A stretch of DNA of 64,000 nucleotides, taken from NCBI GenBank assembly GCA_946184615.1, contig CAMHFN010000012.1, forward strand, positions 1 to 64,000. Reading direction: 5' to 3'. Both the position numbers and the translations under genes were made by a program. How positions within the stretch are numbered: the first letter of the stretch is position 1; the number at the start of each line of letters is the position of its first letter. Under the pieces are notes generated by a model, which had not been told where the DNA came from, ran no database searches, and saw nothing but the letters and a program-made list of their open reading frames with translations. Source of the DNA: an uncultured Bacteroidales bacterium. Its GTDB lineage: Bacteria; Bacteroidota; Bacteroidia; Bacteroidales; F082. This document shows positions 17,188-26,667 of this stretch, piece after piece.

Positions 17188-18033
17188 ATGGCCGAGCAGG
17201 AAGAAAAGAAAGAACTCGAACAGCAGAAGTTGAGCCAGAAGCGCATCTTCACGCTCAGCCTTATTATGCTCGGCTTGATCCTCGTTTTGATGGTCGTCAG
17301 TGCCATAGTCATTGCTTATACTCCGCTGCGCGAATACATTCCAGGATACGCTGGCCAAACCTCGCTAGAACGCGAGGTGTACGCCCTCAGCCGCCGAGCC
17401 GACTCCATTGAGCAAGAACTGGAACGCAAAGACATCTATTTCAATAACTTGAAAAAAGTCATTGAAGGCTATCCCTTCGAGAACGACAGCCTTGAACAAC
17501 GCGACATCTATGCGCCTCTGCTTGGCTTCAACCTGGATACCGTCAACACGAGCCCTTCTCCCCTCGACTCCGCCCTACGTGCTGAATTTGAGGAAGACAA
17601 CCTCTATAACTTGACCAACCCTACGATAACAAACCCTCCACAATATAATGGTGCCGCCATTTTCTTCACCCCCATCATCGGCAGCATCGCCAAAGATTAT
17701 GCCCCCACCGAACAGCATTACGGCATCGACATCGTATCCACCGGCAACCAAGTCATCAAAGCCACGCTCGACGGGACTGTGGTGTTTGCCGCTTGGACCC
17801 TTGATTTCGGCTATACCCTTGGCATACAACACGAAGGCAACTACTTCTCTTGTTATAAACATAACGCCACTTTACTGAAAAAAGAAGGCGACTTCGTCAA
17901 AGCTGGTGAAGCCATTGCCATCCTTGGTGCTTCAGGAGAACTCTCCGAAGGCCCTATGCTCCACTTTGAATTGTGGCGCAATGGCGTCTCTTTGAATCCG
18001 ACCGATTACATTAACTTTGAAACGGAAAACTGA
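17188..18033 (+). CDS. M23 (LytM) family membrane protein, possibly inactive
   Basis: The 281-residue protein has a charged cytoplasmic N-terminus, one membrane helix (about 20-43), a coiled coil (about 58-95) and a C-terminal LytM fold (about 160-277). The metal ligands His177 and Asp181 (HYGID) and His259 are present, as is His225 (YKHN). The usual HxH motif reads MLH, so the first histidine, normally catalytic, is Met257. The protein may bind but not cut peptidoglycan, or may activate another hydrolase as EnvC and NlpD do. The start at 17188 was chosen because an upstream TTG lies within the promoter. rseP follows 24 bases later. Confidence 0.85.
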   Translation: MAEQEEKKELEQQKLSQKRIFTLSLIMLGLILVLMVVSAIVIAYTPLREYIPGYAGQTSLEREVYALSRRADSIEQELERKDIYFNNLKKVIEGYPFENDSLEQRDIYAPLLGFNLDTVNTSPSPLDSALRAEFEEDNLYNLTNPTITNPPQYNGAAIFFTPIIGSIAKDYAPTEQHYGIDIVSTGNQVIKATLDGTVVFAAWTLDFGYTLGIQHEGNYFSCYKHNATLLKKEGDFVKAGEAIAILGASGELSEGPMLHFELWRNGVSLNPTDYINFETEN

Positions 18034-18057
18034 TAACAGAAAATTTCATTTATTATT

Positions 18058-19533
18058 ATGGTTATATTAATTAAAGTCATACAATTTTTTCTAGCACTCT
18101 CCATTCTGATTTTTGTTCATGAACTAGGACATTTTTTAGCGGCAAAAGCGTTCAAAGTCAGGGTCGACAAGTTTTATCTTTTCTTTGACTGGGGGTTTTC
18201 TTTGATACGTGTGAAGCGTGTAAACGGCAAGCTTCGCTGTCGTTTTTTCTCTAAAAATGTTCCAGAAAAATATACGGTCACTGAATACAGGGATGCGGCT
18301 GGAAAGAAGCAGACAAAAATAGAGCCCATTGATTTGAGCACACTCGACCCGAACGACTGGAGGTTGAGCGACAGCACCGAATATGGCATTGGATGGTTTC
18401 CTTTAGGCGGCTACAATAAAATCGCCGGCATGATTGATGAGTCGATGGATAAGGAGCAGATGAAACAACCGCCCAAGGAATGGGAATTCCGTTCGAAACC
18501 CGCCTGGCAGCGTTTCATCATCATGGTGGCCGGTGTGTTCATGAACGTGGTGTTGGCCATCTGCATTTACATCGGACTGTTAGCCAACTATGGGGAGCAG
18601 TATCTGCCCACTTCGGAGGTTAACAAATTCGGTATTGCTGCCGACAGTTTAGCGCAATCGTTTGGCTTCCGCGACGGAGACAAGATTTTGAGCGTCAACG
18701 GCAAAGAAATCGCGGACTTCCAACGCATCCAGATGGAGATGATTTTGGCTGATGCCAAGACGGTGGAGGTGGAGCGCGACGGCCAACCTCTTGTCATCGA
18801 ATTGCCCGACGATGCCACCGCCAAGTTACTCAGCAGCCAAGACGTGAATTTCATCACATACCGCACTCCCTTTGTGATTACTGATTTCAGTTCAGGCTCC
18901 GTCGCACAAGCCGCTGGCATGGAAGTCGGCGACGTGATCGTGGGGGTCAACGACATCCCGACACCCTATTACCAAGACTTTATACGACACATCAAAACCT
19001 TCAAAGACCAAGACATCAGCATCCGTGCGGTGCGTGACTTCGACACCTTGCGTTTCGCCATGCACCTACCCGAAGCAGGTGTCATCGGTGTGTATTGTGC
19101 TCCGTTGAGTGACTACTTCAACATGGGCACGGTTGAATACACTTTCTGGCAAGCCATTCCTGCGGGTTTCTCCAAGACGTTCACCGAGATTTCCGACTAC
19201 TGGAAGCAGCTCAAGCTCATCGTCAAACCCAGCACTAAGGCTTACGAGAGTGTGGGAGGCTTTATCTCTATCGGGAAAATCTTCCCCGACACGTGGATAT
19301 GGAGTATGTTTTGGCGACTCACAGCCTTCCTTTCCATCGCTTTGGCGGTCATGAACATCTTGCCCATCCCCGCACTCGACGGCGGTCACATTTTGTTCTT
19401 GCTTTACGAGATCATCACCCGAAGAAAACCCAGCGACAGATTCATGGAGATTGCCGAGTATATTGGTTTGGCCCTCGTGTTGGCTTTGGTTCTTTTTGCC
19501 AACGGCAACGATATTATCAAACTTTTCAGATGA
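18058..19533 (+). CDS. rseP: Site-2 intramembrane metalloprotease RseP
   Basis: The 491-residue protein has the zinc motif HELGH (His21, Glu22, His25) in its first membrane helix and LDGGH in a C-terminal helix, with two PDZ-type domains between (around FGFRDGDKI and AQAAGMEVGDVI). This is the RseP layout of a multi-pass inner-membrane protease that cuts anti-sigma factors or signal-peptide remnants within the membrane. An acidic-basic insertion (about residues 75-140) lies before the second helix and is common in this phylum. It is probably cotranscribed with the M23-like gene. Confidence 0.95.
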   Translation: MVILIKVIQFFLALSILIFVHELGHFLAAKAFKVRVDKFYLFFDWGFSLIRVKRVNGKLRCRFFSKNVPEKYTVTEYRDAAGKKQTKIEPIDLSTLDPNDWRLSDSTEYGIGWFPLGGYNKIAGMIDESMDKEQMKQPPKEWEFRSKPAWQRFIIMVAGVFMNVVLAICIYIGLLANYGEQYLPTSEVNKFGIAADSLAQSFGFRDGDKILSVNGKEIADFQRIQMEMILADAKTVEVERDGQPLVIELPDDATAKLLSSQDVNFITYRTPFVITDFSSGSVAQAAGMEVGDVIVGVNDIPTPYYQDFIRHIKTFKDQDISIRAVRDFDTLRFAMHLPEAGVIGVYCAPLSDYFNMGTVEYTFWQAIPAGFSKTFTEISDYWKQLKLIVKPSTKAYESVGGFISIGKIFPDTWIWSMFWRLTAFLSIALAVMNILPIPALDGGHILFLLYEIITRRKPSDRFMEIAEYIGLALVLALVLFANGNDIIKLFR

Positions 19534-19594
19534 TTTCTGCTCAACAAAAGAGATTTTTTGTAATTTAGCCGCTCGTTTCTAAGTCCGTGTGAAC

Positions 19595-20623
19595 ATGTCG
19601 AAATTAAAAGCCATCCTACTCGCCACTGCCTTCCTGCTTCTCACTGTGGGAGGACTGAGAGCGCAGCAGGCTCCCATCTTCACCAACTACAACAATTCCT
19701 ACACCTACATCAACCCTGGTTTTGCCGGTTTGAGCGAGGGGGTAAACCTATTGGGCATCTACCGTCAGCAATGGGCCGGTTTCACCGACTCTGAAGGCAC
19801 CAACATCGCTCCCACCACCCTTTTGGTAACAGGCGACATGCCCTTAAGGGCGTTGGGAGGCGGTATTAGTTTTTCCGTCTTGAACGACCAGTTGGGTGTG
19901 GAGAAGAACACCAATGTTGGTTTGGGGTACTCATATCATATCGACATGGGAGGTTCCACGATGGGGTTAGGGGTCTCAGTGAGTTTACTCAACCGCACCG
20001 TCAACTTCAGCCATCTTGTTCCAGGACAGACCGGCGACCCCTTGCTTAGCCAACTCGGCGAAGAGAGTGGTATGTTGTTCGATCTTAGCGCCGGTGTTTT
20101 CTGGCAAATCCCCGAGTCCTTTTACGTGGGTGTATCGGCGATCAATCTATTGAATACCACAGGCAAGGCTTTGGGCGACGACCAGACTGCAGCCAGTTTC
20201 ACCACCGACCGCACTTTGTATTTCGTCGCTGGCTATCCTTTCATGTTCGAGAGTCTGCCGGCCTTCAAGTTCATCCCTTCGGTCAACGTGATGGCCAACC
20301 TTTTCACGTACGACAAGACGTATACGGACGAGGAAGGCAATCTCTTACAGACAGAAAAAAAACTTTCTTCTATCCAACAGCTTAACGCCGGCATGAAAGT
20401 GGTGTACAACGACCTGCTTTCGCTAGGGGTCAACTACCGTCCCCAGGAGTCTGTAGGTCTCACTGTCGGTCTGACGATCAAGGACTTCGTTCTTGGATAT
20501 GCCTACGACATCAACACCATGGGTCATAACATCCCAGGGTCCCATGAGATCTCCTTCAGCTACTGTTTCAAGCTGGATCTGGACCGCACCCCGAGAGATT
20601 ATCGCAGTGTAAGATATTTATAA
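19595..20623 (+). CDS. porP: T9SS membrane protein PorP/SprF
   Basis: The 342-residue protein has a cleavable signal peptide (LLTVGGLRAQ) followed by QAPIFTNYNNSYTYINPGFAG, the typical PorP/SprF N-terminus. The rest alternates in the manner of an outer-membrane barrel (many GLGYSYHID- and VGLGV-type strands). PorP is required for type IX secretion and binds the PorK/PorN complex. The gene stands first in the order porP-gldK-gldL-gldM-gldN known from Porphyromonas gingivalis. The ATG at 19595 is preferred over an in-frame GTG six bases upstream. Confidence 0.93.
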   Translation: MSKLKAILLATAFLLLTVGGLRAQQAPIFTNYNNSYTYINPGFAGLSEGVNLLGIYRQQWAGFTDSEGTNIAPTTLLVTGDMPLRALGGGISFSVLNDQLGVEKNTNVGLGYSYHIDMGGSTMGLGVSVSLLNRTVNFSHLVPGQTGDPLLSQLGEESGMLFDLSAGVFWQIPESFYVGVSAINLLNTTGKALGDDQTAASFTTDRTLYFVAGYPFMFESLPAFKFIPSVNVMANLFTYDKTYTDEEGNLLQTEKKLSSIQQLNAGMKVVYNDLLSLGVNYRPQESVGLTVGLTIKDFVLGYAYDINTMGHNIPGSHEISFSYCFKLDLDRTPRDYRSVRYL

Positions 20624-20713
20624 GAATGAAAAAAAATACACTTCAATACAATATTTTTTGTTTTTGTCGGTTATTTGCAATAGACTTTGAACATTAAGAA
20701 GATAGATAAGAAT

Positions 20714-22141
20714 ATGAATCTCAAGAAGATGAAAAAATTACTGTTTGTTTTTTCCGTTGTTTTAGTGCTGGCTTCTTGCGGTAACCCGCGCACTCAAGGT
20801 GAGTTGGTCGGTGTCCGCAAGTCGAGTGGTTCGTTCAGTCAGCCCGATCCTTACGGCATGGTGTTCATTCCGATGGGAAGTTTCACTATGGGTGTGGGCG
20901 GTGAAGACATCAACACCTCGATGCTTTATGAGCCGAAGACTGTTTCCGTTTCGGCATTTTTCATGGACGAGACGGAAATCACCAACAACGAGTATCGTCA
21001 GTTTGTATACTGGGTAAGAGACTCCATTGCGAGGAGGATTCTTGCGGAGGTCAACCCCGATGTTTACGCCATCACGGAGACCAAGAATGGCGAGACCCTT
21101 GACCCTCCGATGCTGAACTGGAAAGAAAAGATTGACTGGAACAGCAAGGACCAAGATGTACGCGAAGCGTTGGAGCCCATGTACCTTCCGGAACATGAGC
21201 GTTATTTCCGCGCTAAAGAGATTGACACCAGAAAACTTTATTATTCATATTATTGGGTTGACCTACGTGCTGCTGCCGCCAAGGAATTTGAGGGCGAGGA
21301 CCTCACCCCCAACGACTATTCACTGGGCGAGGCCGACAACGGCATTTCACCCAATAGAAAGGGAGCTTGGTCGAACCGTAAGCAAGGTTACACCGACCGT
21401 TCGGTCTATGTGCGACAAGAAGCCATCAACGTTTATCCCGACACGTTGTGCTGGATTCACGACTATGCTTATTCGTTCAACGACCCGATGACGGAGAAGT
21501 ACTTCTGGCATGAAGCTTATGACAACTACCCGGTGGTGGGTGTGACATGGCAGCAGGCTCGTGCGTTCTGCACTTGGAGGACCCAGCTGAAGAACGCTTT
21601 CCTATCGCAAAAGAACAGTGCTCTTGTCTCCGAGTTCCGTTTGCCCACTGAGACGGAGTGGGAATGGGCGGCCCGTGGTGGAGACCGTTTGAATCCTTAC
21701 CCGTGGGGTGGTCCTGGCACACGCAATGTGCAGGGCTGTTTCTTGGCCAACTTCAAGCCTCTCCGCGGCAACTACCTTGCCGATGGTGGTTTGAGAACCC
21801 TCATCGTTGGTTGCTATCCTCCGAACCACTATGGCTTGTATGATATGGCGGGCAACGTGGCCGAATGGACCAACAGTGCTTTCGACCCCACCTCCTACAA
21901 CTTCACTTGGGACATGAACCCCGACTATACCTACAACGCTCAAGACGACGACCCGCCTGTCATGAAACGCAAAGTGGTACGCGGTGGCTCGTGGAAGGAC
22001 ATCTCCTACTACATCCAAGTAACCACCCGCGACTATGAATACCAGGATACCGCCCGCAGCTATATTGGCTTCCGCACCATCCAGCCCTATATGGGACGTA
22101 ACAAGGGGGATAATCCGAAGATGTCGAATGTATACAGATAA
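20714..22141 (+). CDS. gldK: T9SS ring lipoprotein GldK/PorK
   Basis: The 475-residue protein has a lipoprotein signal (LVLASC, Cys22) and a formylglycine-generating-enzyme-like (FGE-sulfatase) domain: MVFIPMGSFTMG near residue 50, FRLPTETEWEWAARGG, GLYDMAGNVAEWT and VRGGSWKD. In GldK this fold is structural; with GldN it builds the periplasmic ring under the outer membrane. Residues 100-240 include a long insertion typical of GldK. A second ATG at 20729 is an alternative start. Confidence 0.95.
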   Translation: MNLKKMKKLLFVFSVVLVLASCGNPRTQGELVGVRKSSGSFSQPDPYGMVFIPMGSFTMGVGGEDINTSMLYEPKTVSVSAFFMDETEITNNEYRQFVYWVRDSIARRILAEVNPDVYAITETKNGETLDPPMLNWKEKIDWNSKDQDVREALEPMYLPEHERYFRAKEIDTRKLYYSYYWVDLRAAAAKEFEGEDLTPNDYSLGEADNGISPNRKGAWSNRKQGYTDRSVYVRQEAINVYPDTLCWIHDYAYSFNDPMTEKYFWHEAYDNYPVVGVTWQQARAFCTWRTQLKNAFLSQKNSALVSEFRLPTETEWEWAARGGDRLNPYPWGGPGTRNVQGCFLANFKPLRGNYLADGGLRTLIVGCYPPNHYGLYDMAGNVAEWTNSAFDPTSYNFTWDMNPDYTYNAQDDDPPVMKRKVVRGGSWKDISYYIQVTTRDYEYQDTARSYIGFRTIQPYMGRNKGDNPKMSNVYR

Positions 22142-22181
22142 TCGATTATAACAACAACATTTCTTAAGAATCAATTTTGTC

Positions 22182-22946
22182 ATGGCAAAAAAACAAGAAA
22201 ATCTTTCAGGATTTAAAAAATTCCAAGCGCTCACACAGACCAAGGGTTACAAAACCTTCATGGGATACGTTTACGGTTTCGGTGCTTCCATCGTGATGGT
22301 GGGTGCCTATTTTAAGTTGACCCATATTCCCGGTGCCGACTTCATGTTGGGTCTCGGTTTGGGCGTTGAGGCTCTGATTTTCTTCCTTTCGGCATTTGAG
22401 CCGCAGCATTTGGATTATCAATGGGACAATGTATTTGTGGAACTTGAAGAAGACTGGGACGGAGAAGCCCACACCGTTTTCGGCACAAGTGGCAGTGCAG
22501 GAGGTAGCAGCAGTCTTAGCACACCTGAAATGAATGATGCCATGATGCAAGCCATGGCTGCTACCCATGACTACACCAATGCCATGGAACAAGCCACTCG
22601 CAGCATCAACACTTTTGCTGCCAACTACGTCAAATCGTCAGAGCAATTGAGCAGTTCGTTGAGCAAGCTCGACTTCAGTGCCCTCGACACCGACACCCTT
22701 AAGAAAGTGGCTACCAGCATGCAGTCGCTCAACTCCATCTATGAGTTGCAGCTCCAGAGTATGGAACAGACCTCCAGTGCTTCTGGCAAACTTGCCGCCA
22801 CCATGAGCAGTTACATGGACAACCTCAACAACTCGGCCAACAACACTATCGAGCTCAACAAGCAGCTGAATCAGCTATCCTCACGCCTGAGTGCCCTCAA
22901 CGGCGTTTACGGCGGCATGTTGTCAGCCATGAACATCAAGGCATAA
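22182..22946 (+). CDS. gldL: T9SS inner-membrane motor protein GldL/PorL
   Basis: The 254-residue protein has two membrane helices near the N-terminus (YVYGFGASIVMVGAYFKL and a second segment with LGLGVEALIFFLSAFEP). The glutamate within the second helix is the conserved charged residue thought to take part in proton flow. A cytoplasmic helical tail follows. GldL and GldM form the proton-driven motor of type IX secretion and gliding. The gene lies 40 bases after gldK and 39 before gldM. Confidence 0.97.
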   Translation: MAKKQENLSGFKKFQALTQTKGYKTFMGYVYGFGASIVMVGAYFKLTHIPGADFMLGLGLGVEALIFFLSAFEPQHLDYQWDNVFVELEEDWDGEAHTVFGTSGSAGGSSSLSTPEMNDAMMQAMAATHDYTNAMEQATRSINTFAANYVKSSEQLSSSLSKLDFSALDTDTLKKVATSMQSLNSIYELQLQSMEQTSSASGKLAATMSSYMDNLNNSANNTIELNKQLNQLSSRLSALNGVYGGMLSAMNIKA

Positions 22947-22985
22947 TCTACTCAATTCATTAATTAAAGAAAGGAGTACGATACC

Positions 22986-24710
22986 ATGTCAGGCGCAAAA
23001 GAAACCCCGAGACAGAAAATGATCGGCATGATGTACCTGGTGTACACTGCCCTTCTCGCCATGAATGTCTCGAAAGACATCCTCGACGCTTTCGACACCG
23101 TGAACACAGGTGTCCAAGAGACCAACATCACGCTGATGCAGCAAATCTCGCAGCGTTATGCCACGTTTGAGGAACAATATACGATGGATCAGGAAAAAGT
23201 GGGACCTTATTGGGAACAAGCCCAGGAATTGAGAGACAAGTCGACCGAGATGATCAACTATCTTGAAGCATTGAAATGGGACCTGGTCAGCAAAATCGAA
23301 GAGAAAAACTACGCCCAAGCCATTGAGCACGGTTTACTGAAGAGCAACGACACCATCCAATACGATGGTCGTTTGTTCTATAACATCAACACCTCCAAAA
23401 TCAAGTCGAGAGACAACTACAACAAGCCCACCGCCTATATGATGGGTGACCCCGAAGGCCCAGGTAATGGAGGCAAGGCTTACGAACTATCCGAGAAAAT
23501 CCGCGAATACCGTGGCGTGATTGTAGGCATCATGGGGGCAGAACACATCCATGAGTTAGGGCTCATCACCGACAGCATTTACGGAACCAGAGACTATGTC
23601 TTAGCTTCAGGGGTGAGCGAAAGCAGCATGAAAAAACTTCCTTTGGAAGGCGACTACTACGGTGGTAAAATCAGCTATTATCCAGGTGTCACCGACCCTG
23701 TACAGGACAGTTGGGAATACCGCAACTTCCACCATACGGTACTGATTGCCGATGTCACTCTGATTAACAAAATCATCTCTGAGGTGGAGACGGCAGAGTT
23801 GAATGCCGTGACCCATCTGGCACAGTCCGTCCATGCCGATGATTATACATTCGACGAGATTGGAGCCAAGGTATTTGCTGAGAGCAGCTACATCCTTTCG
23901 GGCCAGAAATACCATGCCCAAGCCATGGTGACGGCCTGGCAGAATTCACAGACTACGGCCAAGGTACGTCTCGATGGTGGTGCTGAAAAAGAATACACCA
24001 GCAATAGTCAGGGTGTGATTGACTTGGAATACAACGTCGGTGTGGGTACTCACAAATACACGGGCGTCATCCAAATGCGTAACCCCAAGACCAACGAGCT
24101 GGAGGATTTCACCTTTGAGAACAGTTTCACGGTGGCTCCTCCTGCGGTGAGCGTGTCGGCCACCAAGATGAACGTGGTGTATGCCGGTATCGACAACCCG
24201 ATTGCCATTGGTGGTGGTGTCGGGGGCGAGATTTCCGCTACAGCCTCTGGTGCCAATCTGACCCGCACGGGCAATGGCACCTACAACCTGCGTGTGGTGG
24301 GCAGCCCCAGCGAAGTGGTGGTCAACGTCAGCTCGCAAGGCAGCTCCTTGGGCAGCATGAAGTTCCGTGTGAAGGAATTGCCCAAACCGACCGCCAAGAT
24401 CGACAACGTGGTCGACGGCAAAGTCACCAAGAGCGCCCTGCTGGCCGCCAACATGGTACGAGCCGAGATGAAAGACTTCGACTTTGAAGGGGTTCACTAT
24501 GACGTGGTCGGTTATACTGTAAAATACAGAACCAAGGCAGGCACTGTGAAAGAAGAGAAGGTCTCAGGCTCCAAGTTCAGCGAGACCCTGAAGAGTGTGT
24601 TCAACACCGCCAATACGGGCGACATTTTCGTGTTCACTGCCATCCGAGTGAGAGGTAACGACAACAAGGAGAAAGTGCTTGACTCACAGATTGCCGTGGA
24701 AATCAAATAA
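22986..24710 (+). CDS. gldM: T9SS motor shaft protein GldM/PorM
   Basis: The 574-residue protein has a single N-terminal membrane helix (MIGMMYLVYTALLAMNV), then a long periplasmic part. A helical region (about 60-220) is followed by several Ig-like beta domains, including a glycine-rich segment (IGGGVGGEISATASG) near residue 405. GldM spans the periplasm and joins the GldL motor to the GldK/GldN ring. Length is close to that of known homologues. Confidence 0.97.
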   Translation: MSGAKETPRQKMIGMMYLVYTALLAMNVSKDILDAFDTVNTGVQETNITLMQQISQRYATFEEQYTMDQEKVGPYWEQAQELRDKSTEMINYLEALKWDLVSKIEEKNYAQAIEHGLLKSNDTIQYDGRLFYNINTSKIKSRDNYNKPTAYMMGDPEGPGNGGKAYELSEKIREYRGVIVGIMGAEHIHELGLITDSIYGTRDYVLASGVSESSMKKLPLEGDYYGGKISYYPGVTDPVQDSWEYRNFHHTVLIADVTLINKIISEVETAELNAVTHLAQSVHADDYTFDEIGAKVFAESSYILSGQKYHAQAMVTAWQNSQTTAKVRLDGGAEKEYTSNSQGVIDLEYNVGVGTHKYTGVIQMRNPKTNELEDFTFENSFTVAPPAVSVSATKMNVVYAGIDNPIAIGGGVGGEISATASGANLTRTGNGTYNLRVVGSPSEVVVNVSSQGSSLGSMKFRVKELPKPTAKIDNVVDGKVTKSALLAANMVRAEMKDFDFEGVHYDVVGYTVKYRTKAGTVKEEKVSGSKFSETLKSVFNTANTGDIFVFTAIRVRGNDNKEKVLDSQIAVEIK

Positions 24711-24734
24711 GACATTAACTTAAAACCATAGAAG

Positions 24735-25580
24735 ATGAAAAAGACACTCGTTTCCATATTTTCCATCGCGATGCTTTTCGGCATGGCACTGAGTCTCACT
24801 GCTCAGACCACCGAAGCCAAGCCACCCAAGAACAGTATCCTGTCGAAACGTCAGGAAATCATGGTCGAAAAGAAGCTTTCCCCTCTTCCTGAGATTCGCG
24901 AGGAGTATGTGATGTGGAAGAAGACCATCATCCGTGAGATTGACTTCCGTCAGAAGATCAACCAGGTGTTCTACTATCCCGTGAACCCCACTGAAGACTG
25001 GCGCAACCTCGTTACCGTGCTTTATGACGGAATTCTCGATGGTCGCATCACTCCTTACCGTGTAGAGAACAATATTGACGACATGGTCACACCACTGACG
25101 CGTGATGACTTCGAGAAGGAAAACACCAAGATTGGCGACCCACCTGTCATCATGCGTGATGGTGTGGAGGTGGCCAACGAAATTGTCTTCAAAGACCGCA
25201 TGGCCAATGTGACACGACTTCGCATCAAGGAAGACTGGTATTTCGACAAGCATTTGTCGCAGTTCTTGGTGAGAATCATTGCCCTTGGACCCATTGTGGT
25301 CGACGAGGATGGTTTATCCCAAGCCTGTTGGATTCCGTATGACGACAACACTCGCAAAGTGCTTTCCGAAGCTTTTGTAGCCAACCGCAAGAACGGAGCT
25401 GAACGCCGCACCTACGAGGAAATCCTCACCAAGCGCGTGTTCGACAGCTACATCGTCAAGGAAGAGAACATGTACGACCGCTACATCAACTCCTACGCTT
25501 TAAACATCGACGCTCTTTATGAGTCGGAGCGTATCAAAGACGAGATGTTTGACTTTGAGCAAAGCCTCTGGGAATATTAA
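24735..25580 (+). CDS. gldN: T9SS ring protein GldN/PorN
   Basis: The 281-residue protein has a signal peptide ending near SLTAQ. The mature part includes the conserved features of GldN: DRFDFRQKIN-like REIDFRQKINQVFYYP, ITPYRVENN and IKEDWYFDKHLS. It forms the periplasmic ring with GldK. It is the fifth gene of the porP-gldKLMN order. The next reading frame, a transporter, overlaps its 3' end. Confidence 0.95.
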   Translation: MKKTLVSIFSIAMLFGMALSLTAQTTEAKPPKNSILSKRQEIMVEKKLSPLPEIREEYVMWKKTIIREIDFRQKINQVFYYPVNPTEDWRNLVTVLYDGILDGRITPYRVENNIDDMVTPLTRDDFEKENTKIGDPPVIMRDGVEVANEIVFKDRMANVTRLRIKEDWYFDKHLSQFLVRIIALGPIVVDEDGLSQACWIPYDDNTRKVLSEAFVANRKNGAERRTYEEILTKRVFDSYIVKEENMYDRYINSYALNIDALYESERIKDEMFDFEQSLWEY

Positions 25581-26475
25581 ACTCATTGGGCATTTATCCG
25601 TTTTAGGTGCCTATACCATTTTCGGATTCAACATTATCATCTGCAAAGAGCTGACCAACAGTGGGTTGGTTGGCTCTTTGGGTTTATTCTGCTTTAGATC
25701 GGCGGGAGCGTGTTTGTTGTTTTGGTTGATTTCGTTGTTTCTTCCTAAGGAGAAAGTACCTTTCAAAGACTTATGTGGCATTTTTGCTGCTTCCATGTTA
25801 GGCTTTTTGCTCACTCAGCTTGCTTATTTGGAGTCGAGCAAATTCACTACACCATTAGACACCTCCATCATCACCTCCACCACTCCTATTTTCACTATGT
25901 TTGTGGCAGCCATTGCCTTAAAGGAACCCATCACCTTGAAGAAGGCCGGTGGTGTGGCCATGAGTTTTGTTGGGGTGATTATGCTAGTTATGAACACCAT
26001 TGGTGCCCATGGCAATGGCATCACCCAGTCGAAGCCCATCGGCATCCTGTTGATGATTGGCAATTGTCTGTTCTTTGCCTCCTATCTTGGCATCTTTAGA
26101 CCCTTGATCCGACGGTACCATGTGGTCACCTTCATGAAATGGATTTTTCTGTTTTCCACCATTATTGCGGTTCCGCTCGACACTAAGGAATTGGCACACC
26201 TTCCTTTTGCTGAGATGAGTACCAGTTATTGGCTTCAATTGTGTTATATTATCTTATTTGCTACATTCATAGCTTATTTTTTACTACCTATTGGACAGAA
26301 GCAACTACGACCCACTGTGGTGAGTCTGTACACTTATGTCCAGCCATTGATTGGCATGGTGACCGCCATTGTATTGGGGATGGATCGTTTGACTTGGCAG
26401 AAAATTTTGGCTGCGGTTTTGGTGTTCACGGGGGTATTTTTGGTGAATAAGAGTCGGGCAAAAGAGGAAAGATGA
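25519..26475 (+). CDS. EamA (drug/metabolite transporter) family permease; start uncertain
   Basis: The protein has about ten membrane helices in two EamA halves (the second beginning near KPIGILLMIGNCLFFASYLG, with the conserved YVQPLIG and PITLKKAGGVAMSFVGV motifs). It is an inner-membrane carrier with unknown substrate. The longest frame starts at an ATG 62 bases inside gldN, giving a poorly hydrophobic 20-residue lead. The first helix region starts at KLIGHLSVLGAY, preceded directly by an ATT at 25576 that overlaps the gldN stop; a TTG at 25555 is another choice. The true start therefore remains open, but coupling to gldN is likely. Confidence 0.85.
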   Translation: MSRSVSKTRCLTLSKASGNIKLIGHLSVLGAYTIFGFNIIICKELTNSGLVGSLGLFCFRSAGACLLFWLISLFLPKEKVPFKDLCGIFAASMLGFLLTQLAYLESSKFTTPLDTSIITSTTPIFTMFVAAIALKEPITLKKAGGVAMSFVGVIMLVMNTIGAHGNGITQSKPIGILLMIGNCLFFASYLGIFRPLIRRYHVVTFMKWIFLFSTIIAVPLDTKELAHLPFAEMSTSYWLQLCYIILFATFIAYFLLPIGQKQLRPTVVSLYTYVQPLIGMVTAIVLGMDRLTWQKILAAVLVFTGVFLVNKSRAKEER

Positions 26476-26655
26476 GAATATTACAAACCAATTCTCACAA
26501 TTCCAACATAATTCCAACACCAAACCACACATATTTAGAAACGATGCCTTATTTTTGTTTGTGAATTCACAGTAACAAATTAGCCCTATGGCCACGAGCA
26601 TAGGATAGATGGTGGTTTAACAGGTTTGGCAAGTGACGGAAAGTAAAAAGTTTTT

Positions 26656-26663
26656 TAACTTTG
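26656..26663 (+). promoter_or_regulatory. -7 promoter box just before recG
   Basis: TAACTTTG matches TAnnTTTG and ends only 4 bases before the recG ATG, so the transcript would begin at or next to the start codon. The 192-base gap upstream of recG (26476-26667) holds nothing else that I recognise. Confidence 0.5.
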
Positions 26664-26667
26664 CCGT

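Noticed and set aside
20714-22141. Formylglycine-generating enzyme or sulfatase modifier
   Set aside because: The fold is present, but the lipoprotein signal, length and position between porP and gldL identify the structural T9SS protein GldK.
26476-26667. A small gene or RNA in the gap before recG
   Set aside because: No open frame with a plausible ribosome site or stable hairpin was seen; only the promoter box next to recG can be supported.
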